From assembly GCF_021261325.1 (NCBI RefSeq), contig NZ_JAJSBI010000001.1, positions 62,001 to 126,000 on the forward strand: 64,000 bases of DNA, written 5' to 3'. Below, one piece after another: positions 1-8,558 of the stretch. Numbering within the stretch: the first letter of the stretch is position 1; each line of letters starts with the position of its first letter. Origin of the DNA: Streptomyces guryensis (GTDB taxonomy: Bacteria > Actinomycetota > Actinomycetes > Streptomycetales > Streptomycetaceae). Below the pieces are notes generated by a model, which saw nothing but the letters and a program-made list of their open reading frames with translations, was not told the DNA's origin and searched no databases. Made by a program: the position numbers and the translations under genes.

Positions 1-1
1 C

Positions 2-418
2 GTCATCGCCGATGTGTTCAGCGGGGCCCGCACTCCGGCCCACCTCACCTCGACCGAGTTCCTCGACGACGTCCGCCGGGTCCTGAAGCCGAGCGGTTGC
101 TACGCCGCCAACGTCGCCGACGGGCCGCCGCTCGCCCATCTCCGCGGCCAGATCGCCACCGCCGCCGCCCGTTTTCCCGAACTCGCCCTGGTCGCCGACC
201 CGACCGTGCTGCGCGGCAAGCGCTTCGGCAACGCGGTCCTCGTCGCCTCCGACGCCCCGCTGCCGATCGCCGAACTGACCCGCCGGGCCGCCTCCGACCC
301 GCACCCCGGCCGGGTCGAACACGGCCGCGCGCTCCTCGACTTCACCGGCGGCGCGACTCCGGTGACGGACGAGGCGGCGATCGCCTCACCGGCGCCGCCG
401 CCCTCGGTGTTCCGCTGA
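2..418 (+). CDS. Spermidine synthase-like protein, C-terminal part (5' truncated by window edge)
   Basis: The frame is open from base 2, so the gene begins outside the window; about 138 C-terminal residues remain. It reads VIADVFSGARTPAHLT, then a segment with VLKPSGCYAANVAD. This resembles the second half of the Rossmann methyltransferase-like fold of spermidine synthases: an acidic strand end, then a post-strand loop that in true enzymes contributes to the active site. The last 30 residues (TGGATPVTDEAAIASP and onward) are low-complexity and probably disordered. Streptomyces carries many spermidine-synthase-like proteins without proven polyamine activity, so the substrate is left open. It ends 26 bases before a convergent gene, with no clear terminator between them. 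Confidence 0.75.
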   Translation, partial: VIADVFSGARTPAHLTSTEFLDDVRRVLKPSGCYAANVADGPPLAHLRGQIATAAARFPELALVADPTVLRGKRFGNAVLVASDAPLPIAELTRRAASDPHPGRVEHGRALLDFTGGATPVTDEAAIASPAPPPSVFR

Positions 419-444
419 CCAGCCGGCGTACCGGTAGTCCCCGG

Positions 445-954
445 CTAATAGTTCCCGATCTCCACATGCGGCGGTCCGTCGTGCCAGGTGCAGATCACCG
501 AGACCTTGTTCGTGCCCGAGGTGAACTCCACCCGGATCCAGGTCTCCGTCTTCCACGTCTGCATCGACCAGCCGGTGTCCGGGGTCGCCATGACGAGCGT
601 CGCCGCGGTCCTGCCGAGGTCGAAGACCACCCGCCCGCCGTCGGTGTCGTAGGCCTTGACCTGGCCGGATGCCGTGGGGGTCGGGGTGGGGCTCGGTGGC
701 GGTGCGGTCGACGTCGTGGGTGTCGGGGAGGGCTCGCGTGACGCGCTCTTCGACGGTGACGCCGACGGCCGTCTCGTCGACGACGCCAGCGGTTTCGACT
801 CCTGTGTGGTCGCGTCCGCCGCCGTGATCGGCAGGGCGCGCGGCGGGTCGTACGCCGTGCCCGCCATCACCGTGTGGACACCCCACCACGACAGCGTGAC
901 CGCCGCGCCCGTGGCGAGCGACCAAGCAAGTACGTGTACGAGTCCTCTGCGCAT
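445..954 (-). CDS. Small membrane-anchored protein with Pro/Ser/Thr linker, unknown function
   Basis: This is 169 residues from ATG at 954. Residues 6-30 form one hydrophobic segment (VHVLAWSLATGAAVTLSWWG), either an uncleaved anchor or a signal. Residues about 55-96 are a Ser/Pro/Thr-rich spacer (SPTPTTSTAPPPSPTPTPT). A compact 70-residue C-terminal domain follows, with four tryptophans and a single cysteine (VICTWHDGPPHVEIGNY). The topology suggests a domain held outside the membrane on a flexible stalk. I do not recognise the family. The gene is divergent from the response regulator at 1066 and shares its upstream region, so it could be an accessory or target of that system; this is inferred from position only. 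The start is supported by the hydrophobic segment rather than by a strong ribosome site. Confidence 0.7.
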   Translation of the reverse strand: MRRGLVHVLAWSLATGAAVTLSWWGVHTVMAGTAYDPPRALPITAADATTQESKPLASSTRRPSASPSKSASREPSPTPTTSTAPPPSPTPTPTASGQVKAYDTDGGRVVFDLGRTAATLVMATPDTGWSMQTWKTETWIRVEFTSGTNKVSVICTWHDGPPHVEIGNY

Positions 955-997
955 CGCGGGCCATACTGCCTCACCCGTCCCACGGATGTCCCGTCCG

Positions 998-1024
998 TTG
1001 TCCACAAGTGCGGAGTTGTCCACA
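998..1024 (+). promoter_or_regulatory. Two DnaA-box sequences in direct repeat
   Basis: TTGTCCACA occurs at 998-1006 and again at 1016-1024, same strand, 18 bases apart start to start. TTGTCCACA is the preferred Streptomyces DnaA box known from oriC. The pair lies between the divergent starts at 954 and 1066. Function here is inference: DnaA control of the two-component operon, or a small DnaA-binding locus. Confidence 0.6.
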
Positions 1025-1065
1025 GGCTCCGATGCGGCTCTTGCGCATGGCGTACGGTGCCGCGC

Positions 1066-1785
1066 ATGGCAAGTGTGCTCGTGGTCGAGGACGACCAGTT
1101 CGTACGCTCGGCGCTGATCCGGCACCTGACCGATGCCGCGCACACCGTGCGCAGTGTCGGGACGGCGCTGGAGGCGCTGCGCGAGGTCGCCCATTTCCGT
1201 TTCGACGTGGTGATTCTGGACCTGGGACTGCCCGACCTGGACGGCTCCGAGGCCCTGAAGATGCTGCGCGGCATCACCGACGTGCCTGTGATCATCGCCA
1301 CCGCAAGGGACGACGAGACCGAGATCGTCCGGCTGCTCAACGCGGGCGCCGACGACTATCTGACCAAGCCCTTCTCCGTCGAGCACCTGTCCGCGCGGAT
1401 GGCCGCGGTGCTACGACGGTCCCGGTCCGCACCCTCGGACGCCCCGCCGTCCACCGTCCTGCGTGTCGGCGGCCTCACCGTCGACCCGCTGCGCCGCCAG
1501 GCCGAACTGGACGGTGTCCGCCTCGACCTCACCCGCCGTGAGTTCGACCTGCTCGCCTTCCTGGCCGCCCGGCCGGGCGTCGTCGTCCCCCGCAAGGAAC
1601 TCCTCGCCGAGGTGTGGCAGCAGTCCTACGGCGACGACCAGACCATCGACGTCCATCTGTCCTGGCTGCGGCGGAAGTTGGGCGAGACGGCGGCGCAGCC
1701 GCGCTATCTGCACACCCTGCGGGGCGTCGGCGTGAAGCTGGAGCCGCCCGCCACGGAGTCCGAGGGATCGGGGCCGCCGCGATGA
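1066..1785 (+). CDS. OmpR/PhoB-family response regulator
   Basis: This is 239 residues. Residues 1-118 are a receiver domain: the acidic pair is in VVEDDQF, the phosphoacceptor is Asp52 in VVILDLGLPDLDG, and the conserved Lys is in LTKPFSVEHL. Residues about 135-232 are an OmpR-type winged helix (LDLTRREFDLLAFLAARPG, then HLSWLRRKLGE and LHTLRGVGVKL). It is expected to bind DNA as a phosphorylated dimer. ATG at 1066 gives the normal receiver start; no ribosome site is obvious. The stop overlaps the kinase start (ATGA at 1782-1785), so the two genes are translationally coupled. Two DnaA boxes lie 42-68 bases upstream. Targets are unknown; the chitinase downstream is one possibility. Confidence 0.95.
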   Translation: MASVLVVEDDQFVRSALIRHLTDAAHTVRSVGTALEALREVAHFRFDVVILDLGLPDLDGSEALKMLRGITDVPVIIATARDDETEIVRLLNAGADDYLTKPFSVEHLSARMAAVLRRSRSAPSDAPPSTVLRVGGLTVDPLRRQAELDGVRLDLTRREFDLLAFLAARPGVVVPRKELLAEVWQQSYGDDQTIDVHLSWLRRKLGETAAQPRYLHTLRGVGVKLEPPATESEGSGPPR

Positions 1786-3185
1786 GATGGGCACTGGTCA
1801 AGGTCTGTCTGGCGGTCACCGCGATGGTCGTGGTCGCCTTCGCGGTGCCGCTCGGGCTCGTCATCAAGGAGATGGCCCGGGACCGCGCGTTCTCCAACGC
1901 CGAGCGCCAGGCCGCCGCGGTCGCCCCGGCGCTGTCCATCACCACCGAGCGCGACCAGCTGGAGCGGGTCGTCGCCTCCGCGGGCTCGGACTCCGGGATG
2001 GCCGTGCACATACCCGCGGCCGCCGGGCAGTCCGCCGTCGACATCGGCCGGCAGCGCGCCGCCGGCGGGGACATCGCGACCGTGCGCAAGCTGGGCCGCG
2101 CCTCCACCACCGCGGTCTCCGGCGGCTCCACGCTGCTCCAGCCGGTCGCGCTGAGCTCCGGCGCGATAGCCGTAGTCGAGGTGTACGTCCCCGAGTCCGA
2201 GGTCAGTAACGGTGTGGGCACGGCGTGGGCGGTGCTCGCGGGGGTCGGTACAGCCCTGATCGTCGGGTCCGTCGCGGTCGCCGACCGGCTGGGCGTACGG
2301 ATGGTGCAGCCCGCGCAGAAGCTGGTCGAGGGCGCGCACGAGCTGGGGGATGGGAAGCTGGGGGCGCGGGTGCCGGAGGAGGGGCCGACCGAACTGCGGC
2401 TGGCGGCGGTCGCGTTCAACTCCATGGCCGACCAGGTCGTACAACTCCTTGCCAACGAGCGGGAGTTGGCGGCGGACCTGTCCCACCGGCTGCGCACCCC
2501 GCTGACCGTGCTCCGCCTCAACGCGGCCTCGCTCGGCGACGGGCCGGCCGCCGAGCAGACCCGGGCCGCCGTCGCCCAGCTGGAGCGGGAGGTCGACACC
2601 ATCATCCGCACGGCCCGGGACGCCAAGCCGCAGACCGCGGCGGCAGGTCCCGGCGCCGGATGCGACGCGGCCGAGGTGGTCCGTGAGCGGATGGCGTTCT
2701 GGTCGGCGCTCGCCGAGGACGAGGGCCGCAAGTGGCGGATGGCCGGTGCCGACCGGCCGGTGCGGATACCGGTGGCCCGGGCGGACCTCGCGGCCGCGCT
2801 GGACGCCCTGCTCGGCAACGTGTTCCGGCACACCGCCGAGGGCACGGCCTTCGCGGTCGACCTGCACAACGGCGAGGACGCGGTGATCGTGCTGGTCTCC
2901 GACGCCGGCCCCGGGATCCTGGACCCCGAGGCCGCCATGGCGCGCGGGCGGGGCTCCGGCAGTGACGGGTCCACCGGGCTCGGCCTGGACATCGTGCGCC
3001 GCCTCGCCGAGGCGACCGGCGGTGACGTGCGGATCGGGGCCTCGGTCCTTGGCGGGACCGAGGTGCGGATCTGGATCCAGCTGGACGGGCGGGAGCGGAT
3101 ACCCGGGCGGGGCCACCGCTCCGTCAGGCGACGCAGACAGAAGAAATTGGTCTCTACCTTTAACCGTCCCCGATCCCTTCCTTAA
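1782..3185 (+). CDS. Sensor histidine kinase, partner of the preceding response regulator
   Basis: This is 467 residues. A transmembrane helix at residues 6-27, an extracellular region of about 115 residues and a second helix at about 147-168 lead into a HAMP segment. The dimerisation helix carries the phosphorylated His235 in DLSHRLRTPLTVL. The catalytic domain has the N box (ALDALLGNVFRHT), G1 box (DAGPGI) and G2 box (STGLGLDIVRR). Its ATG overlaps the regulator stop, so the pair is one operon. The last 25 residues are very basic (RRRRQKK) and lie beyond the usual kinase end. This tail also contains a DasR-like operator for the chitinase downstream. The signal sensed is unknown. Confidence 0.93.
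   Translation: MRWALVKVCLAVTAMVVVAFAVPLGLVIKEMARDRAFSNAERQAAAVAPALSITTERDQLERVVASAGSDSGMAVHIPAAAGQSAVDIGRQRAAGGDIATVRKLGRASTTAVSGGSTLLQPVALSSGAIAVVEVYVPESEVSNGVGTAWAVLAGVGTALIVGSVAVADRLGVRMVQPAQKLVEGAHELGDGKLGARVPEEGPTELRLAAVAFNSMADQVVQLLANERELAADLSHRLRTPLTVLRLNAASLGDGPAAEQTRAAVAQLEREVDTIIRTARDAKPQTAAAGPGAGCDAAEVVRERMAFWSALAEDEGRKWRMAGADRPVRIPVARADLAAALDALLGNVFRHTAEGTAFAVDLHNGEDAVIVLVSDAGPGILDPEAAMARGRGSGSDGSTGLGLDIVRRLAEATGGDVRIGASVLGGTEVRIWIQLDGRERIPGRGHRSVRRRRQKKLVSTFNRPRSLP
3146..3161 (+). promoter_or_regulatory. DasR-like site (dre) upstream of the chitinase
   Basis: ATTGGTCTCTACCTTT resembles the GlcNAc-responsive dre consensus AGTGGTCTAGACCACT and the chitinase-promoter repeats of Streptomyces. 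It shares the 11-base core TGGTCTCTACC with the site before the hexosaminidase at 22414. It sits inside the 3' end of the kinase gene, 133 bases upstream of the chitinase start. Confidence 0.5.
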
Positions 3186-3293
3186 GCGCACCCTAAGATC
3201 CCCAACCCCCGTCCGGATCAGGAACTTTGCCCGATTCCGGCTCGCTAGCGTGCTGCCGCACCCGACCCCCGAACCATGAAGGCAGGCACGCGC

Positions 3294-4736
3294 ATGAGCA
3301 CGCACCGGCGCAGGATCAGTGGCAGGAACAAGGCGATCGGCGGAGCTGTCGCCGCGGCTGTGATCGGTGGCGGCGCACTCCTGCTCACCGGTACCGCACA
3401 GGCGGCCGGCGTGGCCGCCGCGTACACGAAGACCAGTGACTGGACGACGGGTTACACCGCGCAGTACGTCGTCACGAACAACACCGGCCAGCCGGAGAAG
3501 ACCTGGAAGCTGGAGTTCGACCTGCCGTCCGGCGCCAAGCTGAGCTCGCTCTGGAACGCCGAGTCCGGTGTGAGCGGGCAGCACGTCACCGTGACCCCGG
3601 CCAAGTGGGACACCGACGGCCTCGCACCCGGCAAGTCCGTCACCGTCGGCTTCGTCGTCAACGGCACCGGCAACCCGAGCAGTTGTCTCGTCGACGGCGC
3701 CCAGTGCTCCGCGGACGACGGCCCGACGCCCGAGCCGAGCGGCCGCCCGACGCAGTCCGCGACACCGACGCCCACTCCCACCAGGACGCCGACCCCCACG
3801 GCCACCCCCACCCCGTCCCAGAGCCCCGGCACCGGAACCAAGGCGAGCGCCGGCTTCGCCCCCTACGTCGACACCTCGCTCTACCCCGCCTTCGACCTCC
3901 TCGCGAGCGCCGACGCGACCGGCGTGAAGAACTACAACCTCGCCTTCGTCACGGACGGCGGCGGCTGCACACCCAAGTGGGGCGGGGTGACCGACCTGGG
4001 CAGCGACGGGGTCGCATCCCAGATCGGCGCACTGCGCGCCAAGGGCGGCGACGTCCGCGTCTCCTTCGGCGGCGCCTCCGGTTCCGAACTGGCGACGACG
4101 TGCTCCTCGGCGGACGCGCTGGCCACGGCGTACGGCAAGGTCGTGGACCAGTTCAAGCTGACCAAGGTCGACTTCGACGTCGAGGGCGGCGCGCTGCCCA
4201 ACACCACGGCGAACACCAACCGCGCGAAGGCGATAGCCAAGCTCCAGGCGGCCCACCCCGACCTGGACGTCTCCTTCACTCTCCCGGTCATGCCCGAGGG
4301 CCTCACCCAGGACGGCGTGAACCTCCTCTCCAACGCCAAGTCCAACGGCGCGAAGATCAACACCGTCAACATCATGGCGATGGACTACGGCGCCTCCTAC
4401 AGCGGCGACATGGGCACCTACGCCGAGCAGGCGGCCACCGCCACACAGGCGCAGGTCAAGAGCGTGCTCGGCCTCTCCGACACCGCGGCCTGGAAGACGG
4501 TCGCCGTCACCCCGATGATCGGCGTCAACGACGTCTCGTCCGAGATCTTCAAGGTCGACGACGCCACGCAGCTGGTGAACTTCGCCGGCTCCAAGGGCCT
4601 CGGCGGCCTCTCGATGTGGTCGGCCACCCGCGACAAGCAGTGCGACGGCGGCACCAAGCCCACCGCCGACGCCACCTGCAGCTCGATCACCCAGGACAAG
4701 TCCGCCTTCTCGAAGGCGTTCGCCGCCTTCAACTGA
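3294..4736 (+). CDS. Secreted CBM2-GH18 chitinase
   Basis: This is 480 residues from ATG 3294. An upstream in-frame ATG at 3276 is less likely because AAGGCAGG, 7 bases before 3294, makes a good ribosome site. Residues 1-37 are a signal peptide ending in TAQA. Residues 38-132 are a CBM2-type binding domain with surface Trp residues and a Cys pair. A Pro/Thr linker follows at about 143-180. The GH18 catalytic domain at 186-480 has the motif VDFDVEGG, with Asp293, Asp295 and catalytic Glu297. It should cleave chitin chains outside the cell; the product size is not evident. A DasR-like operator lies upstream. The neighbouring bgl/ceb locus suggests a polysaccharide-use region. Confidence 0.93.
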   Translation: MSTHRRRISGRNKAIGGAVAAAVIGGGALLLTGTAQAAGVAAAYTKTSDWTTGYTAQYVVTNNTGQPEKTWKLEFDLPSGAKLSSLWNAESGVSGQHVTVTPAKWDTDGLAPGKSVTVGFVVNGTGNPSSCLVDGAQCSADDGPTPEPSGRPTQSATPTPTPTRTPTPTATPTPSQSPGTGTKASAGFAPYVDTSLYPAFDLLASADATGVKNYNLAFVTDGGGCTPKWGGVTDLGSDGVASQIGALRAKGGDVRVSFGGASGSELATTCSSADALATAYGKVVDQFKLTKVDFDVEGGALPNTTANTNRAKAIAKLQAAHPDLDVSFTLPVMPEGLTQDGVNLLSNAKSNGAKINTVNIMAMDYGASYSGDMGTYAEQAATATQAQVKSVLGLSDTAAWKTVAVTPMIGVNDVSSEIFKVDDATQLVNFAGSKGLGGLSMWSATRDKQCDGGTKPTADATCSSITQDKSAFSKAFAAFN

Positions 4737-5030
4737 CCACCACGCAACGGGGGCGACGCGCCCCGGCCGGACCTCCCCCCACCCGGCAGGGGCGCGCATG
4801 CTTGGGCTGGACTGCTTGCAGCCGTGGCCGAGACGGCACTGCAGGGACATCAGGTGAACTCGACACCATGGGGGACACGGTGTCGCCCGCGCCCTGCGTC
4901 GCGCAGGCCGTGCTCGGTGGCTTCGAGGCCCCGGGCGGTCGCCCGAAGCGACGCGGACGCGCATCTGGGACGTCGTTTCCGCACACGTGAGGCTCAACGG
5001 GCACGGCGATCGAGACGCCGCACCCGTCGG
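4737..5030. other. Convergent intergenic region with two weak hairpins
   Basis: There is no supported gene here. GGGGCG-acg-CGCCCC at 4750-4764, just after the chitinase stop, and CGACACC/GGTGTCG at 4861-4885 could terminate transcription between the chitinase and the convergent bglC. Neither has a clear T-run. Confidence 0.4.
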
Positions 5031-6470
5031 TCAGTCGGTCGGCAGCGGCGGCAGGGAGCCCGTCCGAGCCGCCTCCCCGTACCAGAGCGCACTCGACTTC
5101 GGCGTACGAGTAAGGGTGGCGTAGTCGACATACACCGCCCCGAAACGCTTCTCGTAGCCGTACGCCCATTCGAAGTTGTCCATCAGGGACCACAGGTAGT
5201 AGCCGCGCACGTCCGCGCCGTCCGTGATCGCCCGCCGTACCGCCGCGAGGTGTTTCTGCAGGTAGGCGATGCGCTCGGGGTCGTGGACGCGGCCGTCGGG
5301 GTCGGGCTTGTCGTCGTAGGCCGCGCCGTTCTCCGTGATGTACAACGGCAGTCCGGGTGCCTCCCGCGAGTACCGCATGATCAGCTCGTGCAGGCCCGTC
5401 GGGTCGATCGTCCAGCCCATCTCGGTGCGCTCGCCCGGGGTCTGGTGGAAGGCGGCGTCGTCCGCGCCCGGCCAGGGGGAGTGGGAGCTGGCGCCGTGGC
5501 CGTCGGCGCGCGGGCCGCTCGCGTCCGCGTCGGTCGCCGAGACCAGCGCGGGCGTGTAGTAGTTGAGGCCGAGCGCGTCCAGCGGCTGGTTGATCGCACG
5601 CAGGTCGCCGTCGAGGACGTACGACCAGTCGGTGATCAGCTCGGTCGCCGCGAGCAGCGACTCCGGGTACGCCCCGTGCAGGATCGGGCCGTGGAAGACG
5701 CCGTTGGCCAGGTCGTCGATCTTCCGCACCACGGCCAGATCCGCCGGGTCCCGCGGCGAAAGCGGCCTGACCACCGCGGAGTTGAGGCTGAGCGCGACCG
5801 AGTTGCGGGCCGGCATCACCGACCGCAGGGCCGAAGTGCCCAGCCCGTGCGCCAGGTTCAGGTGGTGGGCGGCCCTCAGCGAGGCCTCCGGGTCCGTCCG
5901 GCCCGGTGCGTGCACCCCGGATCCGTAGCCCAGAAAGGCGCTGCACCACGGCTCGTTGAGCGTGATCCACTGCTCCACCCGGTCGCCCAGCGCCTCGCCC
6001 ACGATCTGCGCGTACTCGGCGAACCTGAGCGCTGTGTCCCGCTCCGGCCAGCCGCCCGCGTCCTCCAGCTCCTGCGGCAGATCCCAGTGGTAGAGGGTGA
6101 CGGCCGGCTTGATGCCGTGCTCGAGCAGCTCGTCGACCAGCCGCCGGTAGAAGTCCAGGCCCACCTGCACGGCCGGACCCCGTCCCGTCGGCTGCACCCG
6201 CGACCAGGAGATCGAGAAGCGGTACGCCGACAGGCCCAGCTCGGCCATGAGCGCGACGTCTTCGCGGTACCGGTGGTAGTGGTCGACAGCGATGTCACCG
6301 TGATCGCCGCCGGCGGTCTTGCCCGGCGTATGACTGAAGGTGTCCCAGATCGAGGGCGTACGGCCGTCCTCCCGCACCGCCCCCTCGATCTGGTACGCGG
6401 AGGTCGCGGCACCCCAGAGGAAGGCGGGGGGAAAGGTCACCGGGGTCGCCGGCTGTGCGGACTCAGGCAT
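5031..6470 (-). CDS. bglC: GH1 beta-glucosidase (cellobiase), intracellular
   Basis: This is 479 residues with no signal peptide, consistent with a cytoplasmic enzyme that splits imported cellobiose and cello-oligosaccharides to glucose. GH1 motifs: the N-terminal [14 protein letters not shown] sugar-binding strand, acid/base Glu173 in TLNEP, and nucleophile Glu380 in YITENG. The gene follows cebEFG on the same strand after a 169-base gap and has its own CebR box. That box overlaps the first base of the ATG and also supplies the GGGAG ribosome site. In Streptomyces BglC, CebR and CebEFG form one regulon, induced when cello-oligosaccharides release CebR. The order here is the standard one. Confidence 0.95.
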   Translation of the reverse strand: MPESAQPATPVTFPPAFLWGAATSAYQIEGAVREDGRTPSIWDTFSHTPGKTAGGDHGDIAVDHYHRYREDVALMAELGLSAYRFSISWSRVQPTGRGPAVQVGLDFYRRLVDELLEHGIKPAVTLYHWDLPQELEDAGGWPERDTALRFAEYAQIVGEALGDRVEQWITLNEPWCSAFLGYGSGVHAPGRTDPEASLRAAHHLNLAHGLGTSALRSVMPARNSVALSLNSAVVRPLSPRDPADLAVVRKIDDLANGVFHGPILHGAYPESLLAATELITDWSYVLDGDLRAINQPLDALGLNYYTPALVSATDADASGPRADGHGASSHSPWPGADDAAFHQTPGERTEMGWTIDPTGLHELIMRYSREAPGLPLYITENGAAYDDKPDPDGRVHDPERIAYLQKHLAAVRRAITDGADVRGYYLWSLMDNFEWAYGYEKRFGAVYVDYATLTRTPKSSALWYGEAARTGSLPPLPTD

Positions 6471-6483
6471 GGAAGCGCTCCCA
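6470..6483 (-). promoter_or_regulatory. CebR operator overlapping the bglC start
   Basis: On the minus strand this reads TGGGAGCGCTTCCA, one mismatch from the 14-base CebR palindrome TGGGAGCGCTCCCA. Its last A is the A of the bglC ATG, and its GGGAG is spaced to act as the ribosome site. A bound repressor would therefore cover both the end of the leader and the start codon. Confidence 0.85.
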
Positions 6484-6639
6484 TAAGTGGTCGTTCAGAC
6501 CGAAGAGTTGGAGGGGAGGGGTGGGGGAGGACAGCGGGAGGACAGAAAGAGGAGAAGGAGAGGAGAGGGGCCGAGGCGGCGCTGACCCGGCCCCGAGGGC
6601 GCGTACGACGATGGACGACGAAACCGGAATGACGAGCCG

Positions 6640-7533
6640 TCAGCCCTTGATCGCGCCCTGCATGATGCCGCCCACGATCTGCTTGCCGAACAGGATGAAC
6701 GCGATCAGCAGCGGCAGCGTGCCCAGCAGCGCACCCGCCATGATCACCGCCTGGTCGGGGACGTAACCGGTGCCGAGCGAGTTGAGGGCGACCTGCACGG
6801 TCGGGTTCTGCTGGTTGAGGGCGATGATCGGCCACAGGAAGTCGTTCCAGGCGAACACGAACGTCAGCAGGCCGAGCACGGCCATCGCGGGGCGCGCCGC
6901 GGGGAAGACCACGTGCCAGACGACTCTCAGGCTGCTCGCGCCGTCCACCCGGGCCGCCTCGATCAGCTCGGTGGGCAGCGCCTGCACCAGGTACTGCCGC
7001 ATGAAGAACGTGCCGAAGGCCGTCACCAGCGTCGGCAGGATGACCGTCTGCAGCTGGTTCGACCAGCCCAGGTGGCTCATCCACAGGTACAGCGGTACGA
7101 CGGCCAGCTGCGGCGGGATCATCATCGTGCCGATGGTCAGCAGCAGCAGGACGCTGGAGAACCTGAACCGCAGCTTGGCGAAGGCGAACCCGGCGAGCGT
7201 GGAGAACAGCACCGTGGCGACGGTGATGGTGCCCGCCACGACCGTGCTGTTGAACATCGCGGTGCCCATGCCGGCCTGGTCCCAGGCGGCCTGCAGGTTC
7301 TTGAACAGGTTCCCGCCGAACCACAGCGGCGGCGGAGTCTGGGCCAGCCGGCGGTCGGTGCGGGAGGCCGCGACCGCCGTCCACACCAGGGGGGCCAGCG
7401 AGAGCAGTGCGAAGACGCTCAGTACGAGGTACGTCACCGGGCCCGCGTGCAGCTGTTTGCCCGCGCCCATCACCCGACGGGAACGGTCCTTCTTCGGCCG
7501 CGCCTGAGGCAAGGCCAGTTCACTGGTGGTCAT
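6640..7533 (-). CDS. cebG: Cellobiose/cellotriose ABC transporter permease CebG
   Basis: This is 297 residues with six hydrophobic segments, starting at about residue 33. The cytoplasmic EAA loop of MalG-type permeases is at about 191-215 (IEAARVDGASSLRVVWHVVF). It pairs with CebF to form the membrane channel for cello-oligosaccharides delivered by CebE. Its ATG overlaps the cebF stop (ATGA at 7530-7533), so translation is coupled. No ATPase gene lies in the operon; Streptomyces ceb transporters are known to use the shared ATPase MsiK encoded elsewhere. The carboxyl end GAIKG is typical of the family. Confidence 0.95.
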   Translation of the reverse strand: MTTSELALPQARPKKDRSRRVMGAGKQLHAGPVTYLVLSVFALLSLAPLVWTAVAASRTDRRLAQTPPPLWFGGNLFKNLQAAWDQAGMGTAMFNSTVVAGTITVATVLFSTLAGFAFAKLRFRFSSVLLLLTIGTMMIPPQLAVVPLYLWMSHLGWSNQLQTVILPTLVTAFGTFFMRQYLVQALPTELIEAARVDGASSLRVVWHVVFPAARPAMAVLGLLTFVFAWNDFLWPIIALNQQNPTVQVALNSLGTGYVPDQAVIMAGALLGTLPLLIAFILFGKQIVGGIMQGAIKG

Positions 7534-8558
7534 AGGGATTTCCTCAGGCGTCGGGTGAACAGCATGTTGATCACGGCGACGATCAGCAGGATCAGGAACA
7601 TCGACCAGGCGATCGCGGACGCCTTGCCGAGGTTGCCGATGATCCAGCCCTGGTCGTACATGTACAGGCCGAGCGTCTGGTACTGGTGCTCGGAGCCGCC
7701 CTTGGAGCCGCTGACCCCGCCGAACAGCAGGGGCTCACCGAAGAGCTGGGTCGCGCCGATCGTGGAGACCACCACCGTGAACAGGATGGTGGGCCTGAGC
7801 TGCGGGATCGTCACGTGCCGGAACTGCTGCCAGCGGTTGGCGCCGTCGAGCGCCGCCGACTCGTACAGGTCGATCGGGATCGCCTGCATCGCCGCCAGGT
7901 AGATCAGCGCGTTGTAACCGGTCCACCGCCAGATCACGATCGACGACACCGCGAACTGCGAACCCCAGTCGGACTCACGCCAGTTGACCGGGCCGATCCC
8001 CACGAAGTGCAGGAACCAGTTGATCATGCCGCCGTCCCACGAGTACAGCAGCGTGAAGACGAGGGTCGCCGCCGCCACAGAGGTGGCGTACGGGGTGAGC
8101 ATCACGACCCGCCAGATCGTCGAGCCGCGCAGCTTGTAGTTCAGCAGGTGCGCGAGGCCGAGCGCCGCCAGCAGCTGCGGCACGGTCGAGATCACACCGA
8201 TGGTGAAGGTGTTCTTCAGGGCGTTCCAGAAGAAGTCCGAGCTGAGCAGGTTCTTGTAGTTGTCCAGGCCCGCCCAGGTCTGGGTGTCCAGCGAGGACAG
8301 CTGCACGTTGTGCAGCGAGTACCAGGCCGTGTACAGCAGCGGGATCAGCGAGAACGCGCCGAAGATGATGAAGAAGGGGGCGATGAACGCGTACGGGGAC
8401 GCCTTCATGTCCCAGCGGTACAGCCGGCTGCGCCAGGAGTCGGCGGCCGGGGGTGGCGTACCGCGACCTTGAGCGCCCCGGGCCGCGCCCGGCGGGGTGC
8501 CGGGCGCGGCCTCGGCGCTCGACGCGGGATGCGCGAGTGCCTGCTTGGAGCTGCTCAC
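7530..8558 (-). CDS. cebF: Cellobiose/cellotriose ABC transporter permease CebF
   Basis: This is 342 residues from GTG 8558, chosen because it overlaps the cebE stop as GTGA. The first 50 residues are Ala/Pro-rich and poorly ordered. Six membrane segments follow from about residue 58. The EAA loop is near residues 240-260 (ESAALDGANRWQQFRHVTI). It is a MalF-type subunit, partner of CebG. Being second in the cebEFG operon, it should depend on the promoter before cebE and its CebR box. Confidence 0.95.
   Translation of the reverse strand: MSSSKQALAHPASSAEAAPGTPPGAARGAQGRGTPPPAADSWRSRLYRWDMKASPYAFIAPFFIIFGAFSLIPLLYTAWYSLHNVQLSSLDTQTWAGLDNYKNLLSSDFFWNALKNTFTIGVISTVPQLLAALGLAHLLNYKLRGSTIWRVVMLTPYATSVAAATLVFTLLYSWDGGMINWFLHFVGIGPVNWRESDWGSQFAVSSIVIWRWTGYNALIYLAAMQAIPIDLYESAALDGANRWQQFRHVTIPQLRPTILFTVVVSTIGATQLFGEPLLFGGVSGSKGGSEHQYQTLGLYMYDQGWIIGNLGKASAIAWSMFLILLIVAVINMLFTRRLRKSL

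Noticed and set aside
33..345. Antisense frame to the spermidine-synthase-like gene at the left edge
   Set aside because: It lacks homology features and matches the shadow pattern of a high-GC gene.
1704..4997. Very long open frame on the minus strand opposite the kinase and chitinase
   Set aside because: Its codons mirror the high third-position GC of the plus-strand genes, the translation is repetitive Arg/Gly/Val-rich, and known genes fill the other strand. The same holds for the long antisense frames at 44302-47664 and 53096-57010.
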